Shown piece by piece: positions 34,785 through 43,981 of a DNA stretch of 64,000 bases. Made by a program: the position numbers and the translations under genes. This stretch comes from Thermoplasmata archaeon. GTDB lineage: Archaea > Thermoplasmatota > Thermoplasmata > UBA10834. The number at the start of each line of letters is the position of its first letter. The stretch's first letter is position 1. The stretch spans positions 1 to 64,000 of the forward strand of contig JAOTTD010000007.1 of the NCBI GenBank assembly GCA_029864565.1. The letters are read 5' to 3'. The notes beneath the pieces are model-generated. The model had not been told where the DNA came from. It was given only the letters and a program-made list of their open reading frames with translations, and searched no databases.

Positions 34785-35750
34785 TTGAACGTCATCAAAC
34801 CCGCGAAGCTAACCAAGGGAGCCACCATCGGCATAGTATCGCCATCCAGCTTTTCCGAGCCTTTTGGACTGGGACAGGGCGTAAACTATCTTCGCGAGCG
34901 CGGATACAAGGTCGTGCTGGGAGAGTGCACGAAGAACCTCACCCGCTCGGGATTCATGGCAGGGGAGGACGAGGCTAGAGCCAGAGAGCTCATGGACATG
35001 TTCGCGAACAAGGACGTCGATGCGATATTCGCCTCGCGGGGAGGGTACGGTGCCATGCGCGTTCTTCCGCATCTCGACTTCGGCGTGATCAAGGACAATC
35101 CAAAGATCTTCATGGGATACAGCGACATAACCACACTGCATGTGACGATCCATCAGAGGACAGGTCTGGTGACATTCCACGGACCCTCGATAGAGGGCTA
35201 CGCAGGGGACAACCCTGAGAAGGATCCTCCAACGGGCAAGCCGAACATAGATCGAGCGTTGGACCTTCTGCATCGAGCGGAACCGTGGGGGAAGATCGAG
35301 AATCCACCTACGGGCATGCTGCTGAGGACATTGGTCCCTGGAAGCGCGAAAGGCACTCTGTTCGGAGGGAACCTGTCGATGATCACTCACACACTTGGCA
35401 CGGATGATCCGATTCAGACCGAAGGGAGGATACTCTTCTTCGAGGACGTCTACGTCTCCGAATACGACATAGAGCGGCTGTTGACACACATGCACCTCGC
35501 ACACAAATTCGATGGCGTGGCTGGAATCGTGATCGGCCAGTTCTCCACCTTCCCGAAGCGTGACGAATCGCAGCCGACCTTAGAGGAGGTCCTTCGCGAC
35601 AGGCTCGGAGGCATGCAAGACATACCTTCGTTCACCGGCCTCTGCTGCGGGCACGGAGCGATGAAACTAGTTATGCCAGAGGGAGTGAAGGCATCTATGG
35701 ATGCATCCTCACCGACGTTGTCGGTAGACGAGAGTCCGCTCGCGGATTGA
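34785..35750 (+). CDS. S66-family LD-carboxypeptidase-like peptidase
   Basis: The 321-residue protein matches peptidase family S66 (LdcA/MccF). The nucleophile serine lies in FMGYSDIT, the glutamate in LFFEDVYVSEYD and the histidine in CCGHGAMKL. S66 enzymes cut murein tetrapeptides or inactivate peptide antibiotics. Archaea lack murein, so detoxification, recycling of imported peptides or another role is more likely here. The ATG at 34740 lies inside a TATA box (ATTTAAG, 34733-34741), so I choose the TTG at 34785 with a GGGGGTCA site; this gives LNVIKPAKLTKGATIGIVSP, a typical S66 start. Confidence 0.87.
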   Translation: MNVIKPAKLTKGATIGIVSPSSFSEPFGLGQGVNYLRERGYKVVLGECTKNLTRSGFMAGEDEARARELMDMFANKDVDAIFASRGGYGAMRVLPHLDFGVIKDNPKIFMGYSDITTLHVTIHQRTGLVTFHGPSIEGYAGDNPEKDPPTGKPNIDRALDLLHRAEPWGKIENPPTGMLLRTLVPGSAKGTLFGGNLSMITHTLGTDDPIQTEGRILFFEDVYVSEYDIERLLTHMHLAHKFDGVAGIVIGQFSTFPKRDESQPTLEEVLRDRLGGMQDIPSFTGLCCGHGAMKLVMPEGVKASMDASSPTLSVDESPLAD

Positions 35751-35819
35751 TTGCGCCATATGGCCCTCCACGGCGGCTTCTCGCGCATGCATGGAGGCGC
35801 GCGACGAGCCTCAGGGAAA

Positions 35820-35828
35820 CTTATATAG
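35820..35828 (+). promoter_or_regulatory. TATA box (CTTATATAG region)
   Basis: CTTATATAGG lies about 45-53 bp before the TTG of the next ORF, with a GAGGGATGGG site close to that start. Confidence 0.55.
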
Positions 35829-35872
35829 GCGTATCTGAATATACATAGGGCAGCTCTTCAGAGGGATGGGAA

Positions 35873-36262
35873 TTGAGCGTATACAACGTTGGCAATGAGT
35901 CTGTGGATGCGAGTGTCGACCAAGCGGACCGCATCAAGAGAGAGAGGCTTCAGAGAGAACTGATGACTTCGTCATTCTTCAATCTCAGCGGAGGCTTTCT
36001 TAAGGAGGAGAAGCACAGCTCGTGGAGTTCGATAGACGACCTATTGTGCAAACTGATGGCGCAGTCGCCAGAAAGGCGCTTCACCAAGCATGTCGACAGG
36101 AATTTGGACTACCTGCACACCAGCCTCCAGCTGGACATGATAAGGATGGTTGCCGAGGACATCAAGCCCGAAAAGCGCGAGCATAATTTTGCCAGAGACA
36201 GAGCCGTCCAGTCGCTCCGAGGCACGGGCGAGATGCCCGAGCCGTCACCGGCAACCGACTGA
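35873..36262 (+). CDS. Hypothetical protein, 129 residues
   Basis: The product is soluble, charged and mostly helical (QADRIKRERLQRELM, SSIDDLLCKLMAQSPERRF, LQLDMIRMVAEDIKPEKRE) without membrane segments or cysteine clusters. The TTG start follows a purine-rich GAGGGATGGG and a TATA box 45 bp upstream, both favouring expression. No family is recognised. It converges on the giant PKD binding-protein gene, whose stop lies 62 bp away. Confidence 0.6.
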   Translation: MSVYNVGNESVDASVDQADRIKRERLQRELMTSSFFNLSGGFLKEEKHSSWSSIDDLLCKLMAQSPERRFTKHVDRNLDYLHTSLQLDMIRMVAEDIKPEKREHNFARDRAVQSLRGTGEMPEPSPATD

Positions 36263-36324
36263 GAATAACGAAAAGCAAGAGGTTTGTGGAAAGGGTTTCT
36301 CTGCCTGGAAGCAGGCGACAGAAC

Positions 36325-39300
36325 CTATCCCTGTTCGGTCGAGCCCTCAGAAGGCGCTTCGGGTTCGCCCGCTGACATGTCATCCATGCTTGTCGGTGCC
36401 TTTCCGCCCTTTCGACCCTTCATGACGAAGAACAGGACAAGCGCGACGATGATCAGCGCGAGGATGATTGCGAGGGCGAGTCCGTAGGATTCGATGAAGC
36501 TCTTCTTGTCGTCCTCTTCTTCCTCCTCATCCTCCTCTTCCTCGACGGTTATGGTCACAGAGTCCGTGCTCGTCTCGCCTTCGGCATCCTCGACGGTCAG
36601 CGTGACTGTGTATGTTCCCGCGATGTCGAAGGTGAACGTCGGGCTGACTTCGTACAGCTCCTTTGCCTCACCGTCGTATGTGAAGGACCACGTGTAGTTC
36701 TCGATCACGCCGCTGTCGTCGCTGGAGCCGGAACCGTCGAAGGTCACCTCATCGCCTACCGTTACGGTTTGGTCTGTTCCCGCATTGGCGATAGGCGGGT
36801 CATTCGTCGGGACCGCGTCTTGCACGGTTACGGACATCCAATCCGAGTCTGTCTGCGAATCGTCGTCCATGACCGTCAGCGTGACGTTGTACACGCCTAC
36901 GATGTCGAAGGTGAACGTCGGGCTGACATCATACCGCTCCTTCTCCAGGTCGTCGTACGTGAAGGTCCAGGTGTAGTTCTCGATCAAGTCGTTGTCGTCG
37001 CTCGAGGCGGATCCGTCGAAAGTTACCTCATCACCTACAGTCACGGTCTGGTCCGCTCCCGCGTCGGCGACCGGGGGCTCGTTCACCACGACCTCGAGAA
37101 CCGTGATCGTGACCGTGTCCGTGGCGTAGTTCTCCGCGGCATCCGAAACATTGAGCGTGACCTCATACACGCCGGCGATGTCGAAGGTGAACGTCGCAAT
37201 CGCGCCATCCAGCTCCTGCGCTTCGCCATCATAATCGAACTCCCACGTATACAGCACGATGTCCACGTTGTCCTCCGATCCTATCGAATCGAACGTGACC
37301 TCGTCGCCCTCGCTGACCTCCTGGTCATCTCCTGCTTCGGCCACTGGCGGCTCGGTGTCGCGCACAACGATTGTCAAGCTGTCGTCCGAAGCGGAATTTC
37401 CGGAGGGGTCCTCAACTGTGAGGGTGACCGGATACGATCCAGCAACTTCGAATGTGTGCTCGACCGTCTCACCTGTCAGGGTCTGCAGTTCGACACCGTC
37501 GAAGAACTCCCACTCGTAGCTCGCGATCGATCCCGAGTTATCCGAGGAACCCGTCCCTATCAGGGTCACTGTATCTCCCATGTCCACTTCAAGAGGGTCT
37601 GCATCCGCAACTGCAATGGGGTCCGTTGTGTCCGTGATGGTAATCGTCGCAGTGTCGGTGTCCGTTTGACCTATCGAGTCCGTTACTGTAAGCTCCACAG
37701 TGTACACACCTGGATCCGCGAAGCTGTACTCCGTTACCTCGCCTGTGACGGTCACGTCCAGCTCGACAATATACCATTCCCATTCAGCAAGCGGCAGGAT
37801 GTCATCGGTCGAATCGCTGCCGTCGAACGTCACATCCGTGTCTTCAGCCGCAGATAGGGGGATGTCTGCCACAGCGGTCGGAGGCATGTCGTCCACGACC
37901 GTCACATCGAAGGGCTCGCTTGTGTTGAACAGGCAATCGTCAACCCACACGACGGCGTGGAATACGTTCACAGAGGCGTATGCATGAGTTACCGTCGCTG
38001 CGGCTTCGTATGCGAATTCACCATCGCCGAAATCCCAAGTAATGGTCAGCGGGTCACCGTCCGGGTCGCCGAACTTAACGATGAACGTGGCTTCCTCGTT
38101 CACAGTCACTTCCATGTCAGCAATTGGCGTTATCCATGGTGGGTCGTTGACTCCAGCGGGCTGCACCGTTACCACGCTAGTGCTGGAAACGTTGTGCGAC
38201 GACAGCGGGAATTCGTCATCCACCCATACCGTGTAATCCCAGTCACCCTCGGTCGTGAAGGAATGGACGATGTCATTGCCCACAACATACTCGTCCGTCT
38301 CCTCGAACCACCACGTGTACGTGAGCTCGTCACCATCGTCATCTGTGGCTGTCGCGGTGAAGGTCATCTCCACGCCCGAATCAATCGGGAATGGTGTGAG
38401 AGGATCCAGGACCGGTATCGAGTTGATATACGCAGTCGCTGAGTCGGTCACGTTATGACCCTTGCCGTCATCGACCCAGACCCTGTACTCATACTCTCCA
38501 GAGTCTTCATAGACATGAGATGCAAGGCCATCGTCGAGAATCGCGGTGGTCTCGCCGTCGTCCCATTCCCAGTAGTAGGTCAGCTCGTCATCATCCAAGT
38601 CGTTGGCGGCAGCCTCGAAGTCTGTAGACTCGCCAGTGTCGCCGTAGACGTCCACCAGCGGATCGAGGGTGGGTGCGAAGTTGGCTATGACCTCTATCTC
38701 AATGCCGTCCGAGATGGTGTTCGCTGTACCATCATCGACATACAGGTATGCGGTTGGATATGCGCCACTCGAGTATTCCTTATGGAAGATATAGGTCCTG
38801 ATCGTATTCGGATCGCTGGAGCTGAATGTCTGAACCTCTGAGGTCTCGTCACCGTAATCTATGGTGAATTGCAGAGCGTCGCCGTCCGCGTCCAATGCCT
38901 TGGCGGTGAACTCTATCTCCTCGCCCGTATACGGGTGCGCATTGGTTACGGTGAACTCGACGATCTCAGCAGGCACATTCTGAGCCGGGTTGTACACGTA
39001 GACCTCACAGATGTCCGACACGTTATGATTCGGCAGACCCGTCAGATCATCGACCCACACTGTCAGAGTGTAATAGCCCAGATTTGAGTAGGTATGGCTA
39101 TTGCTCGCGCTCGTGGTCACGTCTATCTCTCCGTCGCCCCAGATCCAAGTCACTCTGATGTCGTCTTCGTCATCATAGGCCGTGATGTCAAACACAGTTG
39201 CCAAGTTACGCTCCACATTCTTGTACTTCGGTGTGTCGACAACAGGCGCGTTGTTGCGCGCGACGGTAACCGACTTGGTCGTTAGTATCGGCCGGTCAAC

Positions 39301-41679
39301 AGCGCCCAAGCGCTTGTCGTCCACATAAAGAGTGGCATCGTAGTAGCCTTCAGCTCCAAACTGGTACTCTACCACTTCTCCGCTCAACACGTGGCCTCCT
39401 CCGAAGTCCCACGTGTAATACAGATCATCGCCCTCGGGGTCTGTCGCAGAACCAGTGAAGGTCACAAAGTCGCCAGCGTCGGGGTCAGCCGGCAGCCATG
39501 TAAAGTCAACATCTTCCGGCGGTCCATTCGACATATCCCTCACGGTCACCTTGAAGCGTGCGACTGTCGTGAAGTTGTCGTCGTAATCCTCTTCGCCAGA
39601 ATCCGGGTTCTGAGAGGCTCCAGTTTCCCTGACCGCAACCCACGCTGTGTAGATACCATCTTCATCATATGAGTGATAAATCTCATCGGAGGCGGTCTCG
39701 CCGGTACCACCCGGACGCCAGTCAGACTTTGTGCCGTCACCCCAGAACCATCTGAACGACAACGGAGTCGTGACGTCATCATCATCAGCTGAGGCGCTGA
39801 AGAGCCACTCCTCATCGACCTCGATTTCCACGTCGGGGACGACTGGGTCACCGACGAATTGAGGAGCGTGGTTCTGATTTGGGAATGCCCTCATCCCCAG
39901 CCACTGATAGGACACGTCTGGCAATAGCATGTAAGTACTGTTCCAGTCACCAAGGCTGCCTCGTTCCCAATTCACTATGCTGACGCCATAGTTGTCATTG
40001 GAATAGGCCACTGGCTGACAGCCCATGTTTTTGTATGCCATCAGCTGCATTTCGTCGTACAGCTCCCCCCTTTTGACGGGGTCCATCTCGATGAGTGTCA
40101 GATTGTAGAGATCATCGAAGGTCTTATTGGACCAGTACACATCACTACTCTGCCCAATTGACATGGTCGTAAGCACTTCAAGAACGCCTGAGGCTTCCTG
40201 GAGCACGCCGAAGATCCAGTCCCAGAGCCAGATGTCGTAGTCGGCAGCATACCATGCGGTATTCATCTGGCTAACGGTCTTGAGCGAAAGGTCCAGCGCG
40301 ACACCGGCCAGATCAGTCCAGCCGAGAATTTCCTTCGCTGCACTCTCCCACTCGGCCTGAGTATCCAACGTAATAAAGTCAAACCGAAGCTCATCCACCA
40401 ATACACCGTCCACCTTCCTCCAGAGCGGTGTGGCACTTGGGTTCTCCGCCCCGCTGCTATCGTAGATCCACCCGTCTTCGTTGAGTATCTTTCTTGCCGC
40501 GGCGGTATCGGGCTTTATCGGGTCAGGAATCTCGTAGAGCCAAGGACTCGATTCCGGAACAAGCGAATGAGAGACCGATCCAAGTCCCTGGCAGATTATA
40601 TCAACGAACGCCGTCTTGTTTATGCACGTGGTTATTGCGAGCTTGACGGTCTCGTTCAGAAGCAACTGGTTGTTCCTGCCTGACGTCATTGTTCCTCCGA
40701 GTTCACTCCGCTTTTCGTCCGTCATCTGATTCAGGTTGAACTCGTAGACGAAGCCGGCACTTGTAGAGAATCCAACTGTGTTCGACACGTTGGGGAGATT
40801 AACCAGGTACTTCTTCGGTGGTATTCTCACCTGACAATCAATCTCTCCAGTCCCAAGCTTTTTCATAGCTTCATCATCATTCAGTTCCTCGAGAATTATC
40901 ACATGGTCGAAGTGGATTTGCCAGCCGTAGTTCTCAGTCTGATACCAATGTGGGTTCCTTGCAAGTTTGGCTGCCGTTTCCTCGACGTATTCAACATAGA
41001 AAGGACCAGAGCCAATCACGGGGTCATTCTCGAAGTCGATGAAATCCTCGCCTTCCCAGTAATACTTAGGAAGAACGGGCGCTCCGGTCCATGAATCGAA
41101 CACTGGCGCGAACGGTGTCGTCAGGTTAATATACAGATCCGTATCAGTCGGATAGGCTATTGTCTCAATAATCGGTATCTTCTCTTCAGTGAGTTCATTG
41201 GGGAAGTAGAAGTGCAATCTGCTCTCGGGGTTATCCTGAAGGGCAAGGAAGCTCCAGGCGACGTCCTCGGCCGTCACATTATGACTCAGGTCATCGGGAT
41301 TCCTTGGGTCAACGAAATGTGCGTTGTCGACAAGCTTGAAGTACCAATCCAAGCCATCGGGAGAAACCTCCCAGTACCTTGCGAGGTCGCCGATCACTTC
41401 TGTGTTCTCGTCATACTGCAGCAATGTGCTGTATGCGGAGAAGATGACGTAGCCTTCACTAGCCATGGTATATGTGTTCGGATTCAGAGTATCGACCGTA
41501 AGCTCTGTTATGGCCAATACGAAATCACGGTCAACGTCCAAGCCCTGGGCCTCGGCATTGAACACCAATCCCGAGCCTGAATATCCCATGAAGAACGAAG
41601 GCACTCCAAGCATTAGCGCTGCGAAAAACAGCGCTGCGAAAGCAGTTTTTCTAGTCACTACCATTTCTACATACTCCAT
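36325..41679 (-). CDS. Giant family 5 solute-binding protein with about twelve PKD-like repeats and C-terminal anchor
   Basis: This 1784-residue protein has a signal peptide (about 10-45), a family 5 substrate-binding domain (about 50-600; WYFKLVDNAHFVDP and YTMASEGYVIF are recognisable) and about twelve PKD-like beta-sandwich repeats (about 610-1690). Motifs run from FWGDGTKS through DFGDGEFA to the late TWSFTYDGEA type. An acidic run (EEEEDEEEEEDD), a membrane helix near 1720-1742 and a GRKGGK tail end it. The last four or five repeats are alike even at DNA level. It follows the second permease pair by 324 bp. Length is about three times a normal binding protein. I infer a long stalk projecting the binding domain through the cell envelope. 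The substrate is probably peptides but unproven. Confidence 0.87.
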   Translation of the reverse strand: MEYVEMVVTRKTAFAALFFAALMLGVPSFFMGYSGSGLVFNAEAQGLDVDRDFVLAITELTVDTLNPNTYTMASEGYVIFSAYSTLLQYDENTEVIGDLARYWEVSPDGLDWYFKLVDNAHFVDPRNPDDLSHNVTAEDVAWSFLALQDNPESRLHFYFPNELTEEKIPIIETIAYPTDTDLYINLTTPFAPVFDSWTGAPVLPKYYWEGEDFIDFENDPVIGSGPFYVEYVEETAAKLARNPHWYQTENYGWQIHFDHVIILEELNDDEAMKKLGTGEIDCQVRIPPKKYLVNLPNVSNTVGFSTSAGFVYEFNLNQMTDEKRSELGGTMTSGRNNQLLLNETVKLAITTCINKTAFVDIICQGLGSVSHSLVPESSPWLYEIPDPIKPDTAAARKILNEDGWIYDSSGAENPSATPLWRKVDGVLVDELRFDFITLDTQAEWESAAKEILGWTDLAGVALDLSLKTVSQMNTAWYAADYDIWLWDWIFGVLQEASGVLEVLTTMSIGQSSDVYWSNKTFDDLYNLTLIEMDPVKRGELYDEMQLMAYKNMGCQPVAYSNDNYGVSIVNWERGSLGDWNSTYMLLPDVSYQWLGMRAFPNQNHAPQFVGDPVVPDVEIEVDEEWLFSASADDDDVTTPLSFRWFWGDGTKSDWRPGGTGETASDEIYHSYDEDGIYTAWVAVRETGASQNPDSGEEDYDDNFTTVARFKVTVRDMSNGPPEDVDFTWLPADPDAGDFVTFTGSATDPEGDDLYYTWDFGGGHVLSGEVVEYQFGAEGYYDATLYVDDKRLGAVDRPILTTKSVTVARNNAPVVDTPKYKNVERNLATVFDITAYDDEDDIRVTWIWGDGEIDVTTSASNSHTYSNLGYYTLTVWVDDLTGLPNHNVSDICEVYVYNPAQNVPAEIVEFTVTNAHPYTGEEIEFTAKALDADGDALQFTIDYGDETSEVQTFSSSDPNTIRTYIFHKEYSSGAYPTAYLYVDDGTANTISDGIEIEVIANFAPTLDPLVDVYGDTGESTDFEAAANDLDDDELTYYWEWDDGETTAILDDGLASHVYEDSGEYEYRVWVDDGKGHNVTDSATAYINSIPVLDPLTPFPIDSGVEMTFTATATDDDGDELTYTWWFEETDEYVVGNDIVHSFTTEGDWDYTVWVDDEFPLSSHNVSSTSVVTVQPAGVNDPPWITPIADMEVTVNEEATFIVKFGDPDGDPLTITWDFGDGEFAYEAAATVTHAYASVNVFHAVVWVDDCLFNTSEPFDVTVVDDMPPTAVADIPLSAAEDTDVTFDGSDSTDDILPLAEWEWYIVELDVTVTGEVTEYSFADPGVYTVELTVTDSIGQTDTDTATITITDTTDPIAVADADPLEVDMGDTVTLIGTGSSDNSGSIASYEWEFFDGVELQTLTGETVEHTFEVAGSYPVTLTVEDPSGNSASDDSLTIVVRDTEPPVAEAGDDQEVSEGDEVTFDSIGSEDNVDIVLYTWEFDYDGEAQELDGAIATFTFDIAGVYEVTLNVSDAAENYATDTVTITVLEVVVNEPPVADAGADQTVTVGDEVTFDGSASSDDNDLIENYTWTFTYDDLEKERYDVSPTFTFDIVGVYNVTLTVMDDDSQTDSDWMSVTVQDAVPTNDPPIANAGTDQTVTVGDEVTFDGSGSSDDSGVIENYTWSFTYDGEAKELYEVSPTFTFDIAGTYTVTLTVEDAEGETSTDSVTITVEEEEDEEEEEDDKKSFIESYGLALAIILALIIVALVLFFVMKGRKGGKAPTSMDDMSAGEPEAPSEGSTEQG
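36590..37330 (-). repeat. Tandem PKD-encoding DNA repeats
   Basis: Successive units share long near-identical stretches, for example CGATGTCGAAGGTGAACGTC at about 36617, 36899 and 37177, and GTGTAGTTCTCGATCA twice. The first two units are about 282 bp apart. This indicates recent tandem duplication at the membrane-proximal end of the PKD stalk. Confidence 0.8.
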
Positions 41680-42003
41680 ATTCCAACCCCCGAATTCAAC
41701 TGTCCGAATCTCCTGTGTATTATCACAGGCTACGATTCCTACTTCATCCGCTCCTATCCGGGAAAATGGCGGCTCAAGGCAAACGCTGAAGCCATATGTT
41801 CGTGCGCTCCTCCGACACCAGCAGCATTGCCTGTCGTTACCTCCACGCCCCCGTAGAAGAACTGATTTCGTAACCCATGAATGCTATAAACCTCTTTCGA
41901 TTCCCACCATGACTATTATGTACATTGGTGAACTCCCTCGATGCGGGCATGGCCAGCAACAAAGCAGGTGCGACTTCATCAACGGGAAGATCTTCGTTCA
42001 TGA
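41680..42003. other. Gap between the permease pair and the giant binding-protein gene
   Basis: No gene is visible in this 324 bp. A minus-strand GATAATAC near 41716-41724 or TTTATAG near 41884 could be a TATA box for the binding-protein gene, which may therefore be transcribed separately from the permeases. Confidence 0.4.
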
Positions 42004-42942
42004 TTATCTCTTCCTCAGCCTCGGGTTCAGTATCTCATCAAGCGCGAATCCCAGCAGAGTGAATCCGAGCACGAGGAAGACTATGCACAATCCGGGCATG
42101 ACAATCCAGTAATGCAGGCCGAGTTGGAAGGCGCTGTTGTCGTACGCGTAAGAGAGCATCGTGCCCCAAGTGACCGTACCATAGGGACGCATGTGTAGGA
42201 AGCTCAAGGTTGCCTCGGAGAGAATCGATATCGCCACCGTGAGTATAGTGTTGGCAAACACGAGCGGGAAGGAATTGGGCAGAATATGCGTCTTGATGAT
42301 ATGCAGGTCGCCTGAGCCTATCGCCCTCGCCCGTTCGATGTACTGCCGCTCCCTTAGGGACAGCACTTGTGCCCGCACCAGACGGGCGGTTGCTGACCAA
42401 CCCGTCAGGCCGATGATGAGTATAATCACAGTGAGGCTAATCGTGCCGATCAATCCCGCAACGAGAATCATGAGCACGAGCCATGGAATGGAGAGCATCA
42501 CATCGTTGATCCTCATCAACACCTCGTCCTTCCATCCACCTGCGTATCCGGAGTATAACCCAACCGCCGCTCCTACGACTGAGGCGATCACCGCTGCGAA
42601 CATTCCGACCAATATCGAGGTCCGAGCGCCATATAGCAGCATGCTGAATATGTCGTAGCCGAAAACATCGGTGCCCATCCAGTGTTCGCTAGACGACGGC
42701 AAGTACGGTTCGAACAGCCCCGATCTGGTCGCATCGACCTCGTAAGGAGCGAGGTACGGCCCGAACGCCGCAATCACGCTGAAGAATATCAGGATGATTG
42801 TTCCGGCCAACCCCATCGGGTTCTTCAGGAGGGCCCTTGTGACGCGCTTCGACCGGAAGATCAAGAGCCGGAGCTTCTCGCGCCTGACCTCCGCGCGGAT
42901 CCTCGAAGCCTCCTTGGCCTTCCTGTTGCTCGATTGCATCAT
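42004..42942 (-). CDS. Peptide/nickel-type ABC transporter permease (DppC family), second system
   Basis: The 312-residue protein has a basic cytosolic N-terminus (SNRKAKEASRIRAEVRREKL), a first helix (GLAGTIILIFFSVIAAFGPYL) and a DppC core. The ATPase-docking loop reads IERARAIGSGDLHIIKTHILPN. The C-terminus NPRLRKR matches the first DppC at 1.6 kb. It follows the DppB gene by 13 bp. It should form the pore with DppB for the substrate delivered by the PKD-type binding protein encoded downstream. Again no ATPase gene is adjacent. Confidence 0.9.
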   Translation of the reverse strand: MMQSSNRKAKEASRIRAEVRREKLRLLIFRSKRVTRALLKNPMGLAGTIILIFFSVIAAFGPYLAPYEVDATRSGLFEPYLPSSSEHWMGTDVFGYDIFSMLLYGARTSILVGMFAAVIASVVGAAVGLYSGYAGGWKDEVLMRINDVMLSIPWLVLMILVAGLIGTISLTVIILIIGLTGWSATARLVRAQVLSLRERQYIERARAIGSGDLHIIKTHILPNSFPLVFANTILTVAISILSEATLSFLHMRPYGTVTWGTMLSYAYDNSAFQLGLHYWIVMPGLCIVFLVLGFTLLGFALDEILNPRLRKR

Positions 42943-42955
42943 TCCTTCCTCTTCC

Positions 42956-43981
42956 TCAAACCAGCTTGATCCTCGGATCGATGTAAATCAATACGAGATC
43001 TGCAATGAAATTCGCAATGACGACGGCTACGCCGCCCACGACCACGACAAACTGGAGAATCGGGAAGTCCAGTTCCCATATCGCTGTGATCGTCCTGTAC
43101 CCAATTCCGGGGTAGTTGAAAACAATCTCGATCTGATAAGCGCCACCGATGATGAAGGCAACACTCATGGCTATCAACGCGACCATCGGTGGCAATCCGT
43201 TCGGAAGCGCGTGACGTCTTAGTATCATGTAGTCCGTCAGGCCTTTTGCCTTGGCTGTGAGTATGTAGTCATCGTTCATCACATCGACCAGAGAGCTCCT
43301 CATCACCAACGCCACACCAGCGAAGGATGCGATGGCCAGCGTGAGCGACGGGAGTATTAGATGCTCGAGAACGCTGAGAATGATTGGGAGTTCCCATTTG
43401 AAGACCGGGCCATACTCCACGATGTCATAATAGCTGCTGCCTGGGAGCTGCGGCCACCAGTTCATCCCGAACAACTGTGTGCTGAAGGCTTCCTGAAGGA
43501 GCATGGCGAACCAGAAGATCGGCATACCGTAGAAGAACAGGCCCGTCGCAGTCGATGTGAGATCGAATGCGCCTCCGCGTCGATAAGCCGCCATGGCTCC
43601 TACAGCCATGCCGATTATCAGCGTGAAGAATGTGGAGGTCCCAATCAACAATATGGTCCAACGCATGTCGTACGATATGATATCCCAGACGGACCGAGAG
43701 CTCATCATGTACGACGTGCCCCAGTCGAGGGTGACCGTCTTCCAGAGATACGTTACATATCTTTCGAAGAGGCCGGCGTCGAGGTTGAATTTGTCAATGA
43801 GCGATTCCTTTATCGCCGGATCCAACTTGGGATCTCTCGGAACCATGTTCAGTATCGGGTCGCCCGGCATGAAGTGGATCAGCGCGAAGTTCAGAGTCAT
43901 TATGCCGAAAATCGTAATAGCGACATTGACGGAGCGCTTCACCAGCATTCTCCTCAACGAACGCCTCCCGGCAGAGGTCAC
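42956..43981 (-). CDS. Peptide/nickel-type ABC transporter permease (DppB family), second system
   Basis: The 341-residue protein opens with a helix (VNVAITIFGIMTLNFALIHFMPGDP) carrying the DppB FMPGDP motif, and has the loop LTAKAKGLTDYMILRRHALPN and a DPRIKLV end. The GTG start overlaps the stop of the upstream PKD membrane-protein gene by four bases (GTGA), so translation of the two is coupled. It is followed by DppC after 13 bp. The close coupling suggests the PKD protein is a working part of this transporter. Confidence 0.9.
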   Translation of the reverse strand: MTSAGRRSLRRMLVKRSVNVAITIFGIMTLNFALIHFMPGDPILNMVPRDPKLDPAIKESLIDKFNLDAGLFERYVTYLWKTVTLDWGTSYMMSSRSVWDIISYDMRWTILLIGTSTFFTLIIGMAVGAMAAYRRGGAFDLTSTATGLFFYGMPIFWFAMLLQEAFSTQLFGMNWWPQLPGSSYYDIVEYGPVFKWELPIILSVLEHLILPSLTLAIASFAGVALVMRSSLVDVMNDDYILTAKAKGLTDYMILRRHALPNGLPPMVALIAMSVAFIIGGAYQIEIVFNYPGIGYRTITAIWELDFPILQFVVVVGGVAVVIANFIADLVLIYIDPRIKLV

